Assembly: GCF_013155395.1 (NCBI RefSeq)
Contig: NZ_JABJWC010000030.1
Location: 1 to 43,902, forward strand
Source: Komagataeibacter melomenusus
GTDB lineage: Bacteria; Pseudomonadota; Alphaproteobacteria; Acetobacterales; Acetobacteraceae
Direction of reading: 5' to 3'
DNA length: 43,902 nucleotides
The position numbers and the translations under genes are program-made. Shown one piece after another: positions 1 through 8,813 of this stretch (position 1 is the stretch's first letter; every line of letters begins with the position of its first letter). The notes beneath the pieces were generated by a model. It made no database searches and was not told where the DNA came from. It was given only the letters and a program-made list of their open reading frames with translations.

Positions 1-84
1 CCTCGGGCGAACCTCCTCAATCAGAGGTTCCCAGATCGCCCATGTCTCGTCCGTAAAGGTGCCTGTTCTGTCTCCTTCTTCCAT
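1..84 (-). pseudogene. IS5-family transposase, N-terminal fragment cut by window edge
   Basis: Read on the minus strand from an ATG at 84, the sequence encodes about 28 residues containing FTDETWAIWEPLIEEVRPR. This resembles the N-terminus of a common acetic-acid-bacterial IS5-family transposase type (DETW, EPLIEEVRP). The rest lies outside the window, so it may be an intact gene or a relic. A fragment of the same family appears on the plus strand at 7963-8097. The call rests on motif recognition only. Confidence 0.5.
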
Positions 85-88
85 CCCT

Positions 89-510
89 ACAATATGGGAA
101 GAAATTCAAGATCTAACAGGCCCTAGTAACCATCTTCTGTTTGTTAAAGTCGTATTGTATTGCTATCAAGCAGGCATTCCCCGGTATGATCTGCCAACCT
201 GCTTTGGTGACTGGAAGAATGTTTGCAGGTATCTGCATTACTGGTGCGAAAGCAGTGTCATAGAGCGGATTTTCGGGTATTTGGCTGTCAATCCCGACAA
301 TGAACGCATGATGATTGATAACACCATTCGTTAAGGTACATCAGCACCGTGGGGGAGTCCATAAAAAGGGGGCAGATCAGGCCATCAGACCGTCTCGTAT
401 GCAGGCTGACCTCGAAAATCCACGTGATCATCGACGCTGCAGGAAAGGCGGTTATCCTGTCCCTGACGACGCGCCCCGGATTTTTGCGGGATGCAGATGG
501 TAAAAGATTG
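89..510 (+). pseudogene. Decayed IS5-family transposase (IS427-like), frameshifted
   Basis: Residues encoded from about 89 (IWEEIQDLTGP, LLFVKVVLYCYQAGIPRYDL, FGDWKNVCRYLHYWC, MMIDNT) match the IS5-family pattern of a helical N-terminal domain followed by the first catalytic Asp. The frame ends at 332-334 (TAA). Homology continues in other frames: VHQHRGGVHKKGADQAI from about 336, then LTSKIHVIIDAAGKAV from about 400. The catalytic core after about 480 is missing. It is a multi-lesion relic of about 420 bp on the left flank of the glycan cluster. Confidence 0.65.
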
Positions 511-586
511 AGGGTATTACCTATCAATATTTTTATATAAGCTGCATTATGCCGAATCAGATTTAGGGCGTAGGTTTTGTTTGAGG

Positions 587-1837
587 ATGAAGAGTATTGT
601 GAATCAGCCTAAAGCGATTGATGTTTCAATTGTTATGCCATGCCTTAATGAAATTAAGTCTCTAGAGCACTGTATTCGAAATGCGCATGCTGCATTGGAT
701 TTAATACACGCCGCTTATAACCTGAACGGCGAGATTGTGATTGCCGATAACGGTTCAACCGACGGGAGCCAGGCCCTGGCCTCCAGTCTGGGGGCGCGTG
801 TTGTCCATATCAAACGGAAAGGGTATGGTGCCGCCCTTATTGGCGGATTTGATCAGGCCTACGGGCGCTATCTGATTATGGGAGATTGTGACGGCAGCTA
901 CAATTTCATTGATAGCAAAGAGATGATTGGCAAACTGATCGCAGGAGCGGATCTGTGCATGGGGTCGCGCTTTCAGGGCGGCATTGCGCCCGGTGCCATG
1001 CCGTGGAAGAATCGCTATATCGGCAACCCGATATTGACCGGTATTTTGAACCTGTTTTTCCGCTCGGGTATTGATGACGCACATTGCGGCCTGCGCGCCC
1101 TTACCCGTGCGGCTTACCAGCGGCTTGGCCTGCAAAGCACAGGTATGGAATTTGCCAGTGAAATGGTGGTCAAGGCCTCGTTGCTCAAACTGAAAATTGC
1201 TGAAGTTCCTGTCACCCTTTCTCCCGATCTGCGTGATCGTCCGCCTCATCTTCTGCCCTGGCGCGATGGCTGGCGGCATTTACGCTACCTGTTCATGCTC
1301 AGCCCGACATGGGTCTTTGGCGTGCCAGCGCTATGCGCGCTTGTGGTCGGCGCAGTTATTCTGGGGATTGCTGGCCTGCATGATGTCTGCCTTCTGTCCG
1401 GCAAGGGCATGTTTGGTGATTCATGGGTGATCGTGGGCGGTTTTCTGACCACGATCGGCCATCTTTCACTCATCATGATGCTTGTTACGCATCTGCATGG
1501 TGTTAACCAGCGGTATCGAAATCTCCATCCAGGCATTAATCGCTTTCGTGAGATTCTGACATTGGAAACCACGCTGATTGGCGGAGCCTGTCTGGTTCTC
1601 CTGGCCATCATTGGCATGGTTGGCATTGGTTGGAACTGGACGCACATCGGCTTTGTCGCTTTGCCTTCAGTATTCCCGATCGTCTTGTGCGCGGTTATCG
1701 GCACCATTGGCATCCAGTCTATTCTGGGGGGCTTTCTGCTGGCAATCATCGCCGGGCATAGTGCGCGACTGGTCATCACCTCACCGGAGGCACCCAATCC
1801 AGAAGCGCGCTTGGACGAAACTGGAAACACAATATGA
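587..1837 (+). CDS. GtrB/DPM1-like family 2 glycosyltransferase with membrane domain
   Basis: A polyprenyl-phosphate glycosyltransferase of the GT2 family, expected to move a sugar from a nucleotide donor onto undecaprenyl phosphate at the inner face of the membrane. The N-terminal GT-A domain (about residues 10-230) shows SIVMPCLNE, ADNGSTDGS, the metal-binding GDCDGSYNF and CGLRAL. The C-terminal third has four or so hydrophobic spans. The ATG at 587 is my choice; an in-frame TTG at 581 and GTG at 599 are alternatives, and no strong ribosome site decides between them. It overlaps the next methyltransferase by ATGA and leads a run of six glycan genes. A GtrA-like protein two genes on supports a GtrB-like role. 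The sugar and acceptor are unknown. Confidence 0.8.
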   Translation: MKSIVNQPKAIDVSIVMPCLNEIKSLEHCIRNAHAALDLIHAAYNLNGEIVIADNGSTDGSQALASSLGARVVHIKRKGYGAALIGGFDQAYGRYLIMGDCDGSYNFIDSKEMIGKLIAGADLCMGSRFQGGIAPGAMPWKNRYIGNPILTGILNLFFRSGIDDAHCGLRALTRAAYQRLGLQSTGMEFASEMVVKASLLKLKIAEVPVTLSPDLRDRPPHLLPWRDGWRHLRYLFMLSPTWVFGVPALCALVVGAVILGIAGLHDVCLLSGKGMFGDSWVIVGGFLTTIGHLSLIMMLVTHLHGVNQRYRNLHPGINRFREILTLETTLIGGACLVLLAIIGMVGIGWNWTHIGFVALPSVFPIVLCAVIGTIGIQSILGGFLLAIIAGHSARLVITSPEAPNPEARLDETGNTI

Positions 1838-2520
1838 CGACCCTTGATCGCTCCAGACCCCGTATATGGGATACTGATTGGCTTCTTCTGCGCCAACTGG
1901 TGCATGTCATTCGCAAAGAAACCTCCAGCGCGTTTAGACCAGGGCAGACCTTGCTGGATCTGGGCTGTGTAGACATGCCGTATAGAGAGATCATTGAAAA
2001 TGAGGGTATCCGTTATCTCGGGGCGGATATTGATGGTCGGGCGGATATCCGCATAAGCCAGGATGGCAAGGTTGATGTGCCTGATCACAGCATTGATGCG
2101 GTCCTGTCTGTTCAGGTTCTGGAGCACGTCCGTGATCTGGACAGTTATTGCTGTGAGATTCACCGCCTGTTGCGTCCTGATGGAACGTTGTTCCTGTCCA
2201 CGCATGGCACATGGCTGTATCATCCCCACCCCGAGGATCATCGCCGCTGGACACGTACCGGCCTGATTCATGATCTTGAAACGCGTGGTTTGCATGGCAA
2301 GGAAATGCGTGGATTTGTTGGTCCTCTGGCCACGACAACAATGTTGCGTCTTACGGGGTATGCTTATGTGTTACGCAAGCTTCCCGTAGTGGGTCGTTTT
2401 CTGGCCCGCATTATTGCCGTCATCATGAACCTGCGTGGGTTGATGGAAGATTGTATTACATCGGCGCAGATGTGCATGGATAATGCCTGTGTTTATTGGG
2501 TCAAGGCTCGCCCTGTATGA
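1834..2520 (+). CDS. Class I SAM-dependent methyltransferase
   Basis: A type-11 SAM-dependent methyltransferase of 228 residues. Motif I is LLDLGCVDMPYREI near residue 38. An acidic motif (YLGADIDGRADI) follows, then the post-motif VLSVQVLEHVRDLDSYCCEI typical of the Methyltransf_11 group. The start ATG overlaps the stop of the glycosyltransferase upstream and its own stop overlaps the next start, so translation is probably coupled. The context implies methylation of a sugar or lipid-linked glycan intermediate, but the substrate cannot be read from the sequence. Confidence 0.8.
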   Translation: MTTLDRSRPRIWDTDWLLLRQLVHVIRKETSSAFRPGQTLLDLGCVDMPYREIIENEGIRYLGADIDGRADIRISQDGKVDVPDHSIDAVLSVQVLEHVRDLDSYCCEIHRLLRPDGTLFLSTHGTWLYHPHPEDHRRWTRTGLIHDLETRGLHGKEMRGFVGPLATTTMLRLTGYAYVLRKLPVVGRFLARIIAVIMNLRGLMEDCITSAQMCMDNACVYWVKARPV

Positions 2521-2903
2521 AGGGGCACCGCTCGAAAATTTTGTTTGCAGTGGTATCGGCCATTTGCATGATGACACATAACATCATCATGATCTTACTG
2601 GATTTTCTAGGTGTACCGCTGTTGCTTGCGATTGTCGTATCCTTCGGCATAGTCGGTGGCGTCGGTTATGCGGGCCATAGCAGTTTTGTCTTTCGTCAAC
2701 CGATGAGTTTCCCCGGTTTCGGGCGGTATATACTCAGCATGACGATGGGCGTAGGGGTCGCAATCCCTATCATTTATTGCTGGAAGGTTGGATTGGCCTT
2801 GCCAATGTGGATTGCAGCACCTGCAGCAAGTCTGTGTACCACTATCATAAATTATCTATTGGTGCGTTGGGCTATTATGCGTCCGACCATTGCAGGAGAA
2901 TAA
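2517..2903 (+). CDS. GtrA-like polytopic membrane protein (putative lipid-linked sugar flippase)
   Basis: A 128-residue membrane protein with about four hydrophobic helices, the size and layout of the GtrA family. The central GYAGHSSFVFRQPMSF resembles the conserved GtrA loop (xxFxxxxxWVF) and NYLLVRWAIM matches the last helix. GtrA proteins are thought to flip undecaprenyl-phosphate sugars to the periplasm. I start it at the ATG in the ATGA overlap with the upstream methyltransferase (2517) rather than 21 bases earlier. With the GtrB-like protein at 587 and the large membrane protein at 4763 it forms a gtr-type set. Confidence 0.75.
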   Translation: MKGHRSKILFAVVSAICMMTHNIIMILLDFLGVPLLLAIVVSFGIVGGVGYAGHSSFVFRQPMSFPGFGRYILSMTMGVGVAIPIIYCWKVGLALPMWIAAPAASLCTTIINYLLVRWAIMRPTIAGE

Positions 2904-2907
2904 GGAA

Positions 2908-3564
2908 ATGGAAATAAACGCCTTTCAGGCGACCGACCTGCAAAAAATATTGGCGTCACATCTGCCAATGTATAAGTCCAAAATGCCGCATTATCAGACG
3001 ATGATGCTTAATAGCCTGCGCACTTTATGGACCGGCCATCCCAAACGTCTGATCGACGTGGGGGGCGGAACCGGTGTGATTGCACAGGCCATATCGCAGC
3101 TATTCCCGGTAAATGAAGTTCAGACTATTGATGTTGTTGACCGTTTTTGCAAAAGCTTAACCGTTGCGACCGACTCTTACGATGGACGAACCATACCATT
3201 TGAAACGGGGAGCTTTGATGCGGCAACACTTAACAATGTTTTACATCATGTTCCTGTAGAGGAAAGAGTTAATCTGTTCCGCGAGATCCGACGTGTTGTA
3301 CATGGTCCTCTCTATATCAAGGATCATGTCAGTACTGGCCTGATCGATGATGTCCGTCTGACCGCTTTGGACGCTATCGGGAATATTCCCTTTGGCGGCA
3401 TGATCAAGGCCAAGTATCTGTCACAGCAGGAATGGCAATCTCTGGCCGATAACACTGGATGGACGATTTCAGCCCAGATCAGTAATATTCCATATCGTTC
3501 TGGTCTTTTTGCAGTGTTGTTTCCAAATAGATTAGAAACCACGATGCGTTTTGATCCTTCGTAA
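2908..3564 (+). CDS. Class I SAM-dependent methyltransferase
   Basis: A second SAM methyltransferase (218 residues). Motif I is LIDVGGGTGVIAQAI, an acidic motif sits around VQTIDVVDRF and the post-motif is FDAATLNNVLHHVPVEERV. The rest of the fold, including the proline-poor C-terminus, looks complete. I prefer the ATG at 2908, which has AGGAG ten bases upstream, to the in-frame ATG at 2890 inside the gtrA-like gene. Four bases separate it from gtrA. It probably methylates a sugar or nucleotide-sugar of the same glycan pathway; the target is unknown. Confidence 0.78.
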   Translation: MEINAFQATDLQKILASHLPMYKSKMPHYQTMMLNSLRTLWTGHPKRLIDVGGGTGVIAQAISQLFPVNEVQTIDVVDRFCKSLTVATDSYDGRTIPFETGSFDAATLNNVLHHVPVEERVNLFREIRRVVHGPLYIKDHVSTGLIDDVRLTALDAIGNIPFGGMIKAKYLSQQEWQSLADNTGWTISAQISNIPYRSGLFAVLFPNRLETTMRFDPS

Positions 3565-3584
3565 TATAGTATATTAAAATAAAA

Positions 3585-4715
3585 ATGACCGTAACGCGTT
3601 TTCTTAATGTGACTTCTTTTTTTGCCAGTCATGGTGGTGGCCTGGAAAGGGTTGCCGCGCAGATGTGTCAGCATCTCGCCGCCCTTGGCAACGATGTTGT
3701 CTGGGCGGCAAGCAATGCAGATCCGGCACCGCAAGGCGTTGCCTATCGCACGTTGCCGCTATCGTGCATTAACCCTACGGAAGCGCTGACTGGCTTACCC
3801 ATGCCCATTCCCGGCCCATTGGCCGTGTACCGCTTATGGCGCGCTATTGGCAATACAGATATTGTTGTAGTGCATGACGCGCTTTACTGCACGTCAATCA
3901 TGGCAATGGTGGCAGCCAGACTGCAACGTAAACCGGTTATCATGATTCAACATATCGCGGAAATCGCCTTTTCATCGCCTGTGCTGAGGCTGGTCATGAA
4001 ACTGGCCAATAATATCGTGACACGTTCCATGATGTACGCGGCAGATCAGGTCGTGTTCATCAGTCAGACCGTGCTTGATGACTTCGCCTCTTATCGCAAA
4101 AAGCAGCCACCCAAACTCATTTTCAATGGCGTTGACAGCAGTATTTTTCATGAGATGCCATCGGCGCGCAAGCGTTTTGGTTTACCGGAAAAGGGCAGGA
4201 TCGTTGCCTTTGTCGGCCGGTTTGTAGAAAAAAAAGGCCTGAATGTACTTCGATCCTTGGCCGAGAACCGGCCAGATCTGCAATTCGCCCTGGCGGGTAG
4301 CGGCCCGATTGATCCCCTGGCCTGGAATCTGCCCAATATTCACGTGCTAGGTAGATTGTCCCAGCAGGAGGTTGCATGCCTGTTTGCAACCGCAGACCTT
4401 CTGCTCCTCCCCAGCGTTGGCGAGGGTTATCCCCTTGTCATACAGGAAGCCATGGCAACTGGCCTGCCTGTTGTGTGTGGAAGCGAGAGTGCGCGTGCGG
4501 ATCCGGCAGCACATACTTGGCTACGGGGTGTTACCATTGACTTGAGAAGGCCCGGACAGACAGCCAGTCAGATTGGTGCCGCGATTGACGCGCTGGAAAT
4601 GAGCGCTGGCGAACGGCGGAAGATGATGGATTATGCCAAGACACATTATGACTGGACTCTATTTGCTGAGCGCATCATGGATATCGGTAAAAATATTTGT
4701 GAATTCCATATTTAA
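3585..4715 (+). CDS. Family 4 glycosyltransferase (GT-B fold)
   Basis: A 376-residue retaining-type GT4 glycosyltransferase. The N-terminal Rossmann domain has the glycine-rich acceptor loop SHGGGLERVAAQM near residue 15. The C-terminal domain carries IVAFVGRFVEKKGLNVL and the nucleotide-sugar site GEGYPLVIQEAMATGLPVV with the E-x7-E pair. Length is normal for the family. It lies 20 bases after the methyltransferase, in an AT-rich gap that also precedes the next gene. Cytoplasmic; it presumably adds one sugar to a lipid-linked chain. Donor and linkage cannot be inferred. Confidence 0.85.
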   Translation: MTVTRFLNVTSFFASHGGGLERVAAQMCQHLAALGNDVVWAASNADPAPQGVAYRTLPLSCINPTEALTGLPMPIPGPLAVYRLWRAIGNTDIVVVHDALYCTSIMAMVAARLQRKPVIMIQHIAEIAFSSPVLRLVMKLANNIVTRSMMYAADQVVFISQTVLDDFASYRKKQPPKLIFNGVDSSIFHEMPSARKRFGLPEKGRIVAFVGRFVEKKGLNVLRSLAENRPDLQFALAGSGPIDPLAWNLPNIHVLGRLSQQEVACLFATADLLLLPSVGEGYPLVIQEAMATGLPVVCGSESARADPAAHTWLRGVTIDLRRPGQTASQIGAAIDALEMSAGERRKMMDYAKTHYDWTLFAERIMDIGKNICEFHI

Positions 4716-4762
4716 TACGATAAATATAGAATTAAATAATATTTGTATATTGGGCATGTAAT

Positions 4763-6454
4763 ATGAAAATAGAAAACAAAAAACTATATTATATTTTTTA
4801 TATTATTTCTATAATTTTATTGTTTAGATTTACGCGCATTGATGATATTCATAAAAGCATGGCGGCATTTTATTATGTCCACCAAGATATATGGCTTTTG
4901 CTGGCAGCAATGGGGATTGTCGGTCTAGCAAACTGGTTTTCCGCATTACGGCCGCTCCCCCTGAAATTGACGTTTTTGCCAAGATATATCTGGGCCGTTG
5001 CGGCAGGTCTGTGCGCGTTCTGTCTGGTCGGTCACTGGCTGGTCTTATGTGGATACGACGCCAGCCGTGATGAGCAGATGGCGAATTTTGACTCTTATAT
5101 TTTTGCATCCGGTCATCTGGTCGCGCCTTTAAGTGAATTATGGCGCGATAATTCGGACGTTCTGAATACCAATTTTCTTTATCCATCCGTGCATCGTGGG
5201 GCATGGGTTTCTGCCTATCTTCCCATCAATGCCGCCATAAGGGCTCTGTTTCGCCTGTTTGCCTTCCCGGAACTGGCTAATCCACTCATCACAGCCTTGG
5301 GTGCCATAGCATTATGGGCCTGTGTGCGTCAGTTGTGGCCCAAGGATAAGGAGGCGCCATGGGTCGCGCTCCTGCTTTACTGCTTGTCGGGGCAGATTCT
5401 ATGTCTGGGCATGACGGCCTACGCCATGCCTGCACATCTGACCTTCGACCTTATCTGGCTATGGTTGTACCTGCAGAAACGCTGGTGGTCCGATACCCTT
5501 GCGCTTGTCGTGGCATTTTTTACAGTTGGGCTGCATCAACCCATTATGCATCCGTTATTTGCCGCGCCATTCCTCTGCCTGCTGGTCTTTCAACGGCAAT
5601 GGCCGCGCGTGGCATTTTATTTTATCGGTTATGCCGTGATCGGCCTGTTCTGGTTGAAGTGGCCTGCCTACATATCAACTCTGGTGCAGAGTGGGGGAGT
5701 CGCCCCGCCTCCAGGCGCGGACTATATTTCCCGACTGGTTGAAACAGTGTCACGAAATGGTCTGATGGCCATTCCTTATATGCTCCTCAATATGGCGCGG
5801 TTGATTGCGTGGAATCATCTCCTGCTTCTGCCTCTGGTCTGGATTGGTGTTAGCCTATGCTGGCGACAACGCCTTGTGCAGGCTCTCGCAGGCGGCATTA
5901 TCCTGACCTTTATGGTCATGATGATCATTATGCCCTATCAGGGCCATGCTTTTGGTTACCGTTATTTTAACGGATTGCTGGGCAATTTTATATTGCTGGC
6001 GGTATATGGCTGGAAAATGATTGTTCCGCAGGAGCCAAAATGGCGTTCATTGATGGTGTATACATCAGCAGGTATCGCTATTGTAATGATACCGATGCAA
6101 CTGTTCTTTTCTCATCATTTTTATAGTACTTTTTCGCAGGAGAGTAAGCGCATTGCTTCCATGGATGCAGATTATTTTATTTATACCGGAGCCATAGATC
6201 TTCCTCTTTTTGGTTGGGATGTGGTTCTCAATCGACCCGATCTGAGCAATCGGCCTGTCAGGCTGATTGGTGATCTCATGTCAGACAATTTCGTTAAGGC
6301 GCTCTGTTCTACGCATCCAAGTGTAATGATGCTGCCGATTGAAGCGCTGCGTCCTATTGAAGGTCTATTCAGTCAGAGAAGAGCCCAACTCATGCAGCCA
6401 AATAATGTACATTTTGCCAATATCCTGTACGAGGCTGGCTGTCAGGTAAAATAG
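4763..6454 (+). CDS. Large polytopic membrane protein, putative GT-C-type glycosyltransferase
   Basis: A 563-residue integral membrane protein with ten or more hydrophobic spans and a short soluble C-terminal tail (about residues 470-563). An acidic stretch after the second span (GYDASRDEQMANFDSYIF, near residue 100) occupies the place of the catalytic loop of GT-C enzymes such as ArnT/PMT and GtrC-type proteins, which use lipid-phosphate sugars in the periplasm. Its position as the last gene after GtrA- and GtrB-like genes fits a serotype-specific transferase. I do not recognise a specific family. The first 60 codons are unusually AT-rich, suggesting separate ancestry. A polymerase or ligase role is also possible. 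Confidence 0.6.
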   Translation: MKIENKKLYYIFYIISIILLFRFTRIDDIHKSMAAFYYVHQDIWLLLAAMGIVGLANWFSALRPLPLKLTFLPRYIWAVAAGLCAFCLVGHWLVLCGYDASRDEQMANFDSYIFASGHLVAPLSELWRDNSDVLNTNFLYPSVHRGAWVSAYLPINAAIRALFRLFAFPELANPLITALGAIALWACVRQLWPKDKEAPWVALLLYCLSGQILCLGMTAYAMPAHLTFDLIWLWLYLQKRWWSDTLALVVAFFTVGLHQPIMHPLFAAPFLCLLVFQRQWPRVAFYFIGYAVIGLFWLKWPAYISTLVQSGGVAPPPGADYISRLVETVSRNGLMAIPYMLLNMARLIAWNHLLLLPLVWIGVSLCWRQRLVQALAGGIILTFMVMMIIMPYQGHAFGYRYFNGLLGNFILLAVYGWKMIVPQEPKWRSLMVYTSAGIAIVMIPMQLFFSHHFYSTFSQESKRIASMDADYFIYTGAIDLPLFGWDVVLNRPDLSNRPVRLIGDLMSDNFVKALCSTHPSVMMLPIEALRPIEGLFSQRRAQLMQPNNVHFANILYEAGCQVK

Positions 6455-6564
6455 GCGGCCCACTTTTTACTTTCTGTAGCGGATCTATTCCGGCCGATGT
6501 CAGTACTGCCTTTATGCTATACTTTTTAGATATACGTCATTGGCAGCGACCGCTGCTTTCTAGT

Positions 6565-6778
6565 CTAGTCGGCTTGGTGCCAGAGTTGTGGCAGGCAGTA
6601 ACTGGCGCCAAGTGAGCGTGTAATTGTCTGTGCCGGTGTAATCCCAATTCAGCAAGTAGTGGCCGTTTTTGGAGGGAAGGGGGCAGGCTACCATGTACAG
6701 TCATTCAGCACGTCATTGCTCCGCCGCAGGGGGGGGGCAGGATCGATATGGCTGCGATCGAACCGGGTAGACCGCCGA
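6565..6778 (-). pseudogene. Decayed, internally deleted relative of the papain-like gene at 10897-11721
   Basis: On the plus strand, 6565-6685 aligns by eye with 10944-11150 (shared TGGTGCCAGAG, CTGGCGCCA, GTGCCGGTGTAATCCCA, TGGCCGTTT). 6718-6778 then jumps to the segment matching 11560-11620 (GCAGGATC-ATATGGCTGCG). The middle of the gene (about 400 bp, including the cysteine-site region) is gone and frames are broken. It directly follows the membrane glycosyltransferase gene, so the same backbone gene once flanked the cargo of this segment. Confidence 0.75.
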
Positions 6779-7047
6779 CCTATGTCGTCTGCAATCGTGG
6801 GTATGCTTCGCACAAATTCTGTGAAGAACTCTGGAATCAGAGATCTCGTCCTATCTCATCCTGCCAAGCAGGAATGATCGTGAAGTTGCCCGTCCCAAAT
6901 GGGCTTGCAGGCACCGGCATCTGGTCGAAAACTTGTGAGTAAGGCTCAAGAAATGATGGCCTGTCGCAATTCAATACGAAAAAACCGTCGTATCCTTCTT
7001 CTTCTCTTGATGCTGCTACAGCAGATTATATCAAGACCTGACAGACC
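6778..7047 (+). pseudogene. C-terminal relic of an IS5-family transposase
   Basis: Frames here spell VVCNRGYASHKFCEELWNQ, then ARPKWACRHRHLVENL, two stops, and PVAIQYEKTVVSF. This is the order of the IS5-family C-terminus (ADRGYDSxxFRexl, RHxVENxFxxLKxWRxVATRYeKt). Several stops and frame changes show it is dead. It abuts the papain-like relic. The remaining gap to 7173 (about 125 bp) holds no recognisable gene, only an AT-rich leader to the next reading frame. Confidence 0.65.
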
Positions 7048-7173
7048 CTGGTCCTATTGCATGGAACATCTAAAATATTTCCCGGTGTAAGCGGAGAGAC
7101 GCTTCCATATCTATCAGAAATAAAATAGAAATATATTGAGAAGTGCCGGAACAATTTAAGATGGGAGTTAAAT

Positions 7174-7910
7174 ATGAGCCTTCGAGACGTCATAAACCGT
7201 TGCATTGAGACGGTAGCTAATAGCAGATTATCATTGAAATACCGGATGCCAGACGTGGATGCGCAGACACGTGAAATATATCATCGTATTGCTAAATATA
7301 CGATGACTTCACCTGAGCGTATTGCTGGCTTGTGCCAAGCAGTTCGTTATGTAACTGATGCTAAAATTCCAGGAGCTTATGTCGAATGCGGCGTATGGCG
7401 TGGCGGAAGCAGTATGGCTGCTGCACTCAGCTTTATTGCTGCCGGTGAAACGGAACGCCCCATCTATCTCTTTGATACGTTCGAAGGCATGTCTTCTCCG
7501 TCAACACATGATCTGAGGGCTAAAGACGGAACCGCAGCGGCAGAACTTCTCAGGTTGTCGAAGAAATCAGACAAAATATGGTGCAACGCATCCATAGAAG
7601 ATGTGACCATCAATATGGCCTCAACCTCATATGATATGAAACGAGTAACATTATGCAAGGTATGGTTGAACAGACTCTGCCAATGCAAGCTCCCGAGAAA
7701 ATTGCAGTGTTGCGATTGGATACAGATTGGTACGAATCGACCCGACATGAACTGGAGCACCTTTATCCGCGCTTGGTTCCTGGTGGGGTTTTAATAATTG
7801 ATGATTATGGATACTGGGCAGGTGCTCGAAAAGCAGTCGATGAATATTTCTCAGATAAGCCGATTCTATTAAATCGCCTTGACAATACGGGTCGAATCGC
7901 TGTTAAATAG
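7174..7910 (+). pseudogene. TylF/MycF-type O-methyltransferase, single-base frameshift
   Basis: The family (macrocin O-methyltransferase, SAM- and Mg-dependent sugar methylation) is clear from IPGAYVECGVWRGGSS and YLFDTFEGMSSP in the first frame. RLDTDWYESTRHELEHL and GGVLIIDDYGYWAGARKAVD follow in the second. The first frame runs from ATG 7174 to about 7658 and the rest continues one frame over to the TAA at 7908-7910. The break lies at AAGG 7657-7660, where one missing G would restore KGMVEQTLP. The joined product would be about 245 residues, normal for the family. It is either a recent pseudogene or a sequencing slip in a short G run. It could have methylated the segment 1 glycan. Confidence 0.82.
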
Positions 7911-7962
7911 GAGTATTTATCTTTAATATTTCAATAATAACAGAACGAATTGTATATTTGTT

Positions 7963-8097
7963 GATGACAAGCATGATGCAGTCTGGGACATGCTGATCGG
8001 GGAAGTCCGTCCGAAAGCCTCACCGAAGGCTCTTCGGCGGACGATATCCGCGATTTTCTGGCGCTATCACAGCAGTGCAGAGTGGCGTGCCTTAACA
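7963..8097 (+). pseudogene. N-terminal relic of IS5-family transposase
   Basis: A single open frame reads AVWDMLIGEVRPKASPKALR, then RTISAIFWRYHSSAEWRAL, the start of the same transposase family as the minus-strand fragment at 1-84. Homology stops at about 8097, where integrase-like sequence begins without a gap. The abrupt junction suggests a deletion between an IS and the integrase gene. Confidence 0.6.
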
Positions 8098-8551
8098 CCT
8101 CGAATGGGCACAGATCAAGCTCAGTGCCTGCAAGGGCTATAAGAATTTCCTCCAGCCGCTGAAGGACGGTTGCGGCACTGCTTTCGTGGCTGAACCGAAC
8201 CGGGCTTATTGTGCCTGCATGCGTGAGGAAATCCAGACATTCCTGCGCCAACTGGCCGCTTTCCGATTGCTGCTGGTGCTCGGCACCGGGCAGCGCGGCA
8301 TCGTCTGGCATGGCCGCCTGCGTGCCACAGCAGCTTCGTGGTTGGCGGAAATGGGATGCACGGAACACGAAATCATGTCGATCACCGGACACACGACTAC
8401 TGCATCAGTAAGCGTGTACGTGCGTTATGCTGAGCAGAAAACACGCGCAGTTAATGCCATCGCCAAGCTCTCTAACCGACCCCTGGAACAGGCGGGTAGA
8501 AAGCAGGGAGTGACTAACATTTTCAAACAGGGGAAAAAAGTGACTAACAGC
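8098..8551 (+). pseudogene. Decayed tyrosine integrase, first of three copies
   Basis: The nucleotide sequence aligns with the intact integrase at 22785-23891 in three blocks. 8098-8200 matches the EWAQLKPSTRKDYEKFLQPL region, 8207-8303 matches EIQTFLR through GTGQRGI, and 8300-8551 matches IVWHGLRATAASWLAEMG to the C-terminus. Between blocks two and three about 240 bp are missing, and the breakpoint falls on a GGCATCG present at both ends in the intact copy, as expected for deletion between short direct repeats. The 5' end is replaced by an IS relic. The catalytic Lys region is lost, so it cannot recombine. Confidence 0.85.
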
Positions 8552-8609
8552 GACTGCGGCGGAGCCGTAAAAACGTCGGTTAAGTCACTGAAGATAAACC
8601 CTAACGTGA

Positions 8610-8657
8610 TGGTAGCGATGGACGGATTTGAACCGCCGATCAAGGGCTTATGATTTT
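8610..8657. repeat. att1: duplicated 3' part of tRNA-Met
   Basis: About 48 bp reproduce, with a few changes, the anticodon-stem to CCA part of the tRNA-Met gene at 26948-27022 (shared GGACGGATTTGAACCGCCGA). It follows the integrase relic at the same distance and orientation as in the tRNA-linked copy. This is the classic trace of tRNA 3'-end integration and marks the boundary of segments 1 and 2. Confidence 0.8.
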
Positions 8658-8769
8658 CCTATTTCCCCCATGAAATCAAAGATGTTGGTCAAAAACTGCC
8701 CATATGCAGCATGCCGTAGAATCACGAGTCGTTTGAAGATTGACTAACAGCTTTTGCGATTCGAATTAG

Positions 8770-8813
8770 CACTACAGTTGTTTTTCGAGATGAGAGGCAT
8801 AAGTGTCACTCTA
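8770..8813. repeat. Left part of a MITE-like element truncated by an IS
   Basis: CACTACAGTTG followed by TTCGAG and ATAAG-GTCA spacing resembles the left half of the 87-bp element at 23892-23978. It is preceded by TTAG (compare CTAG there). The right inverted arm is missing because the IS5-family element begins at 8814. Confidence 0.4.
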
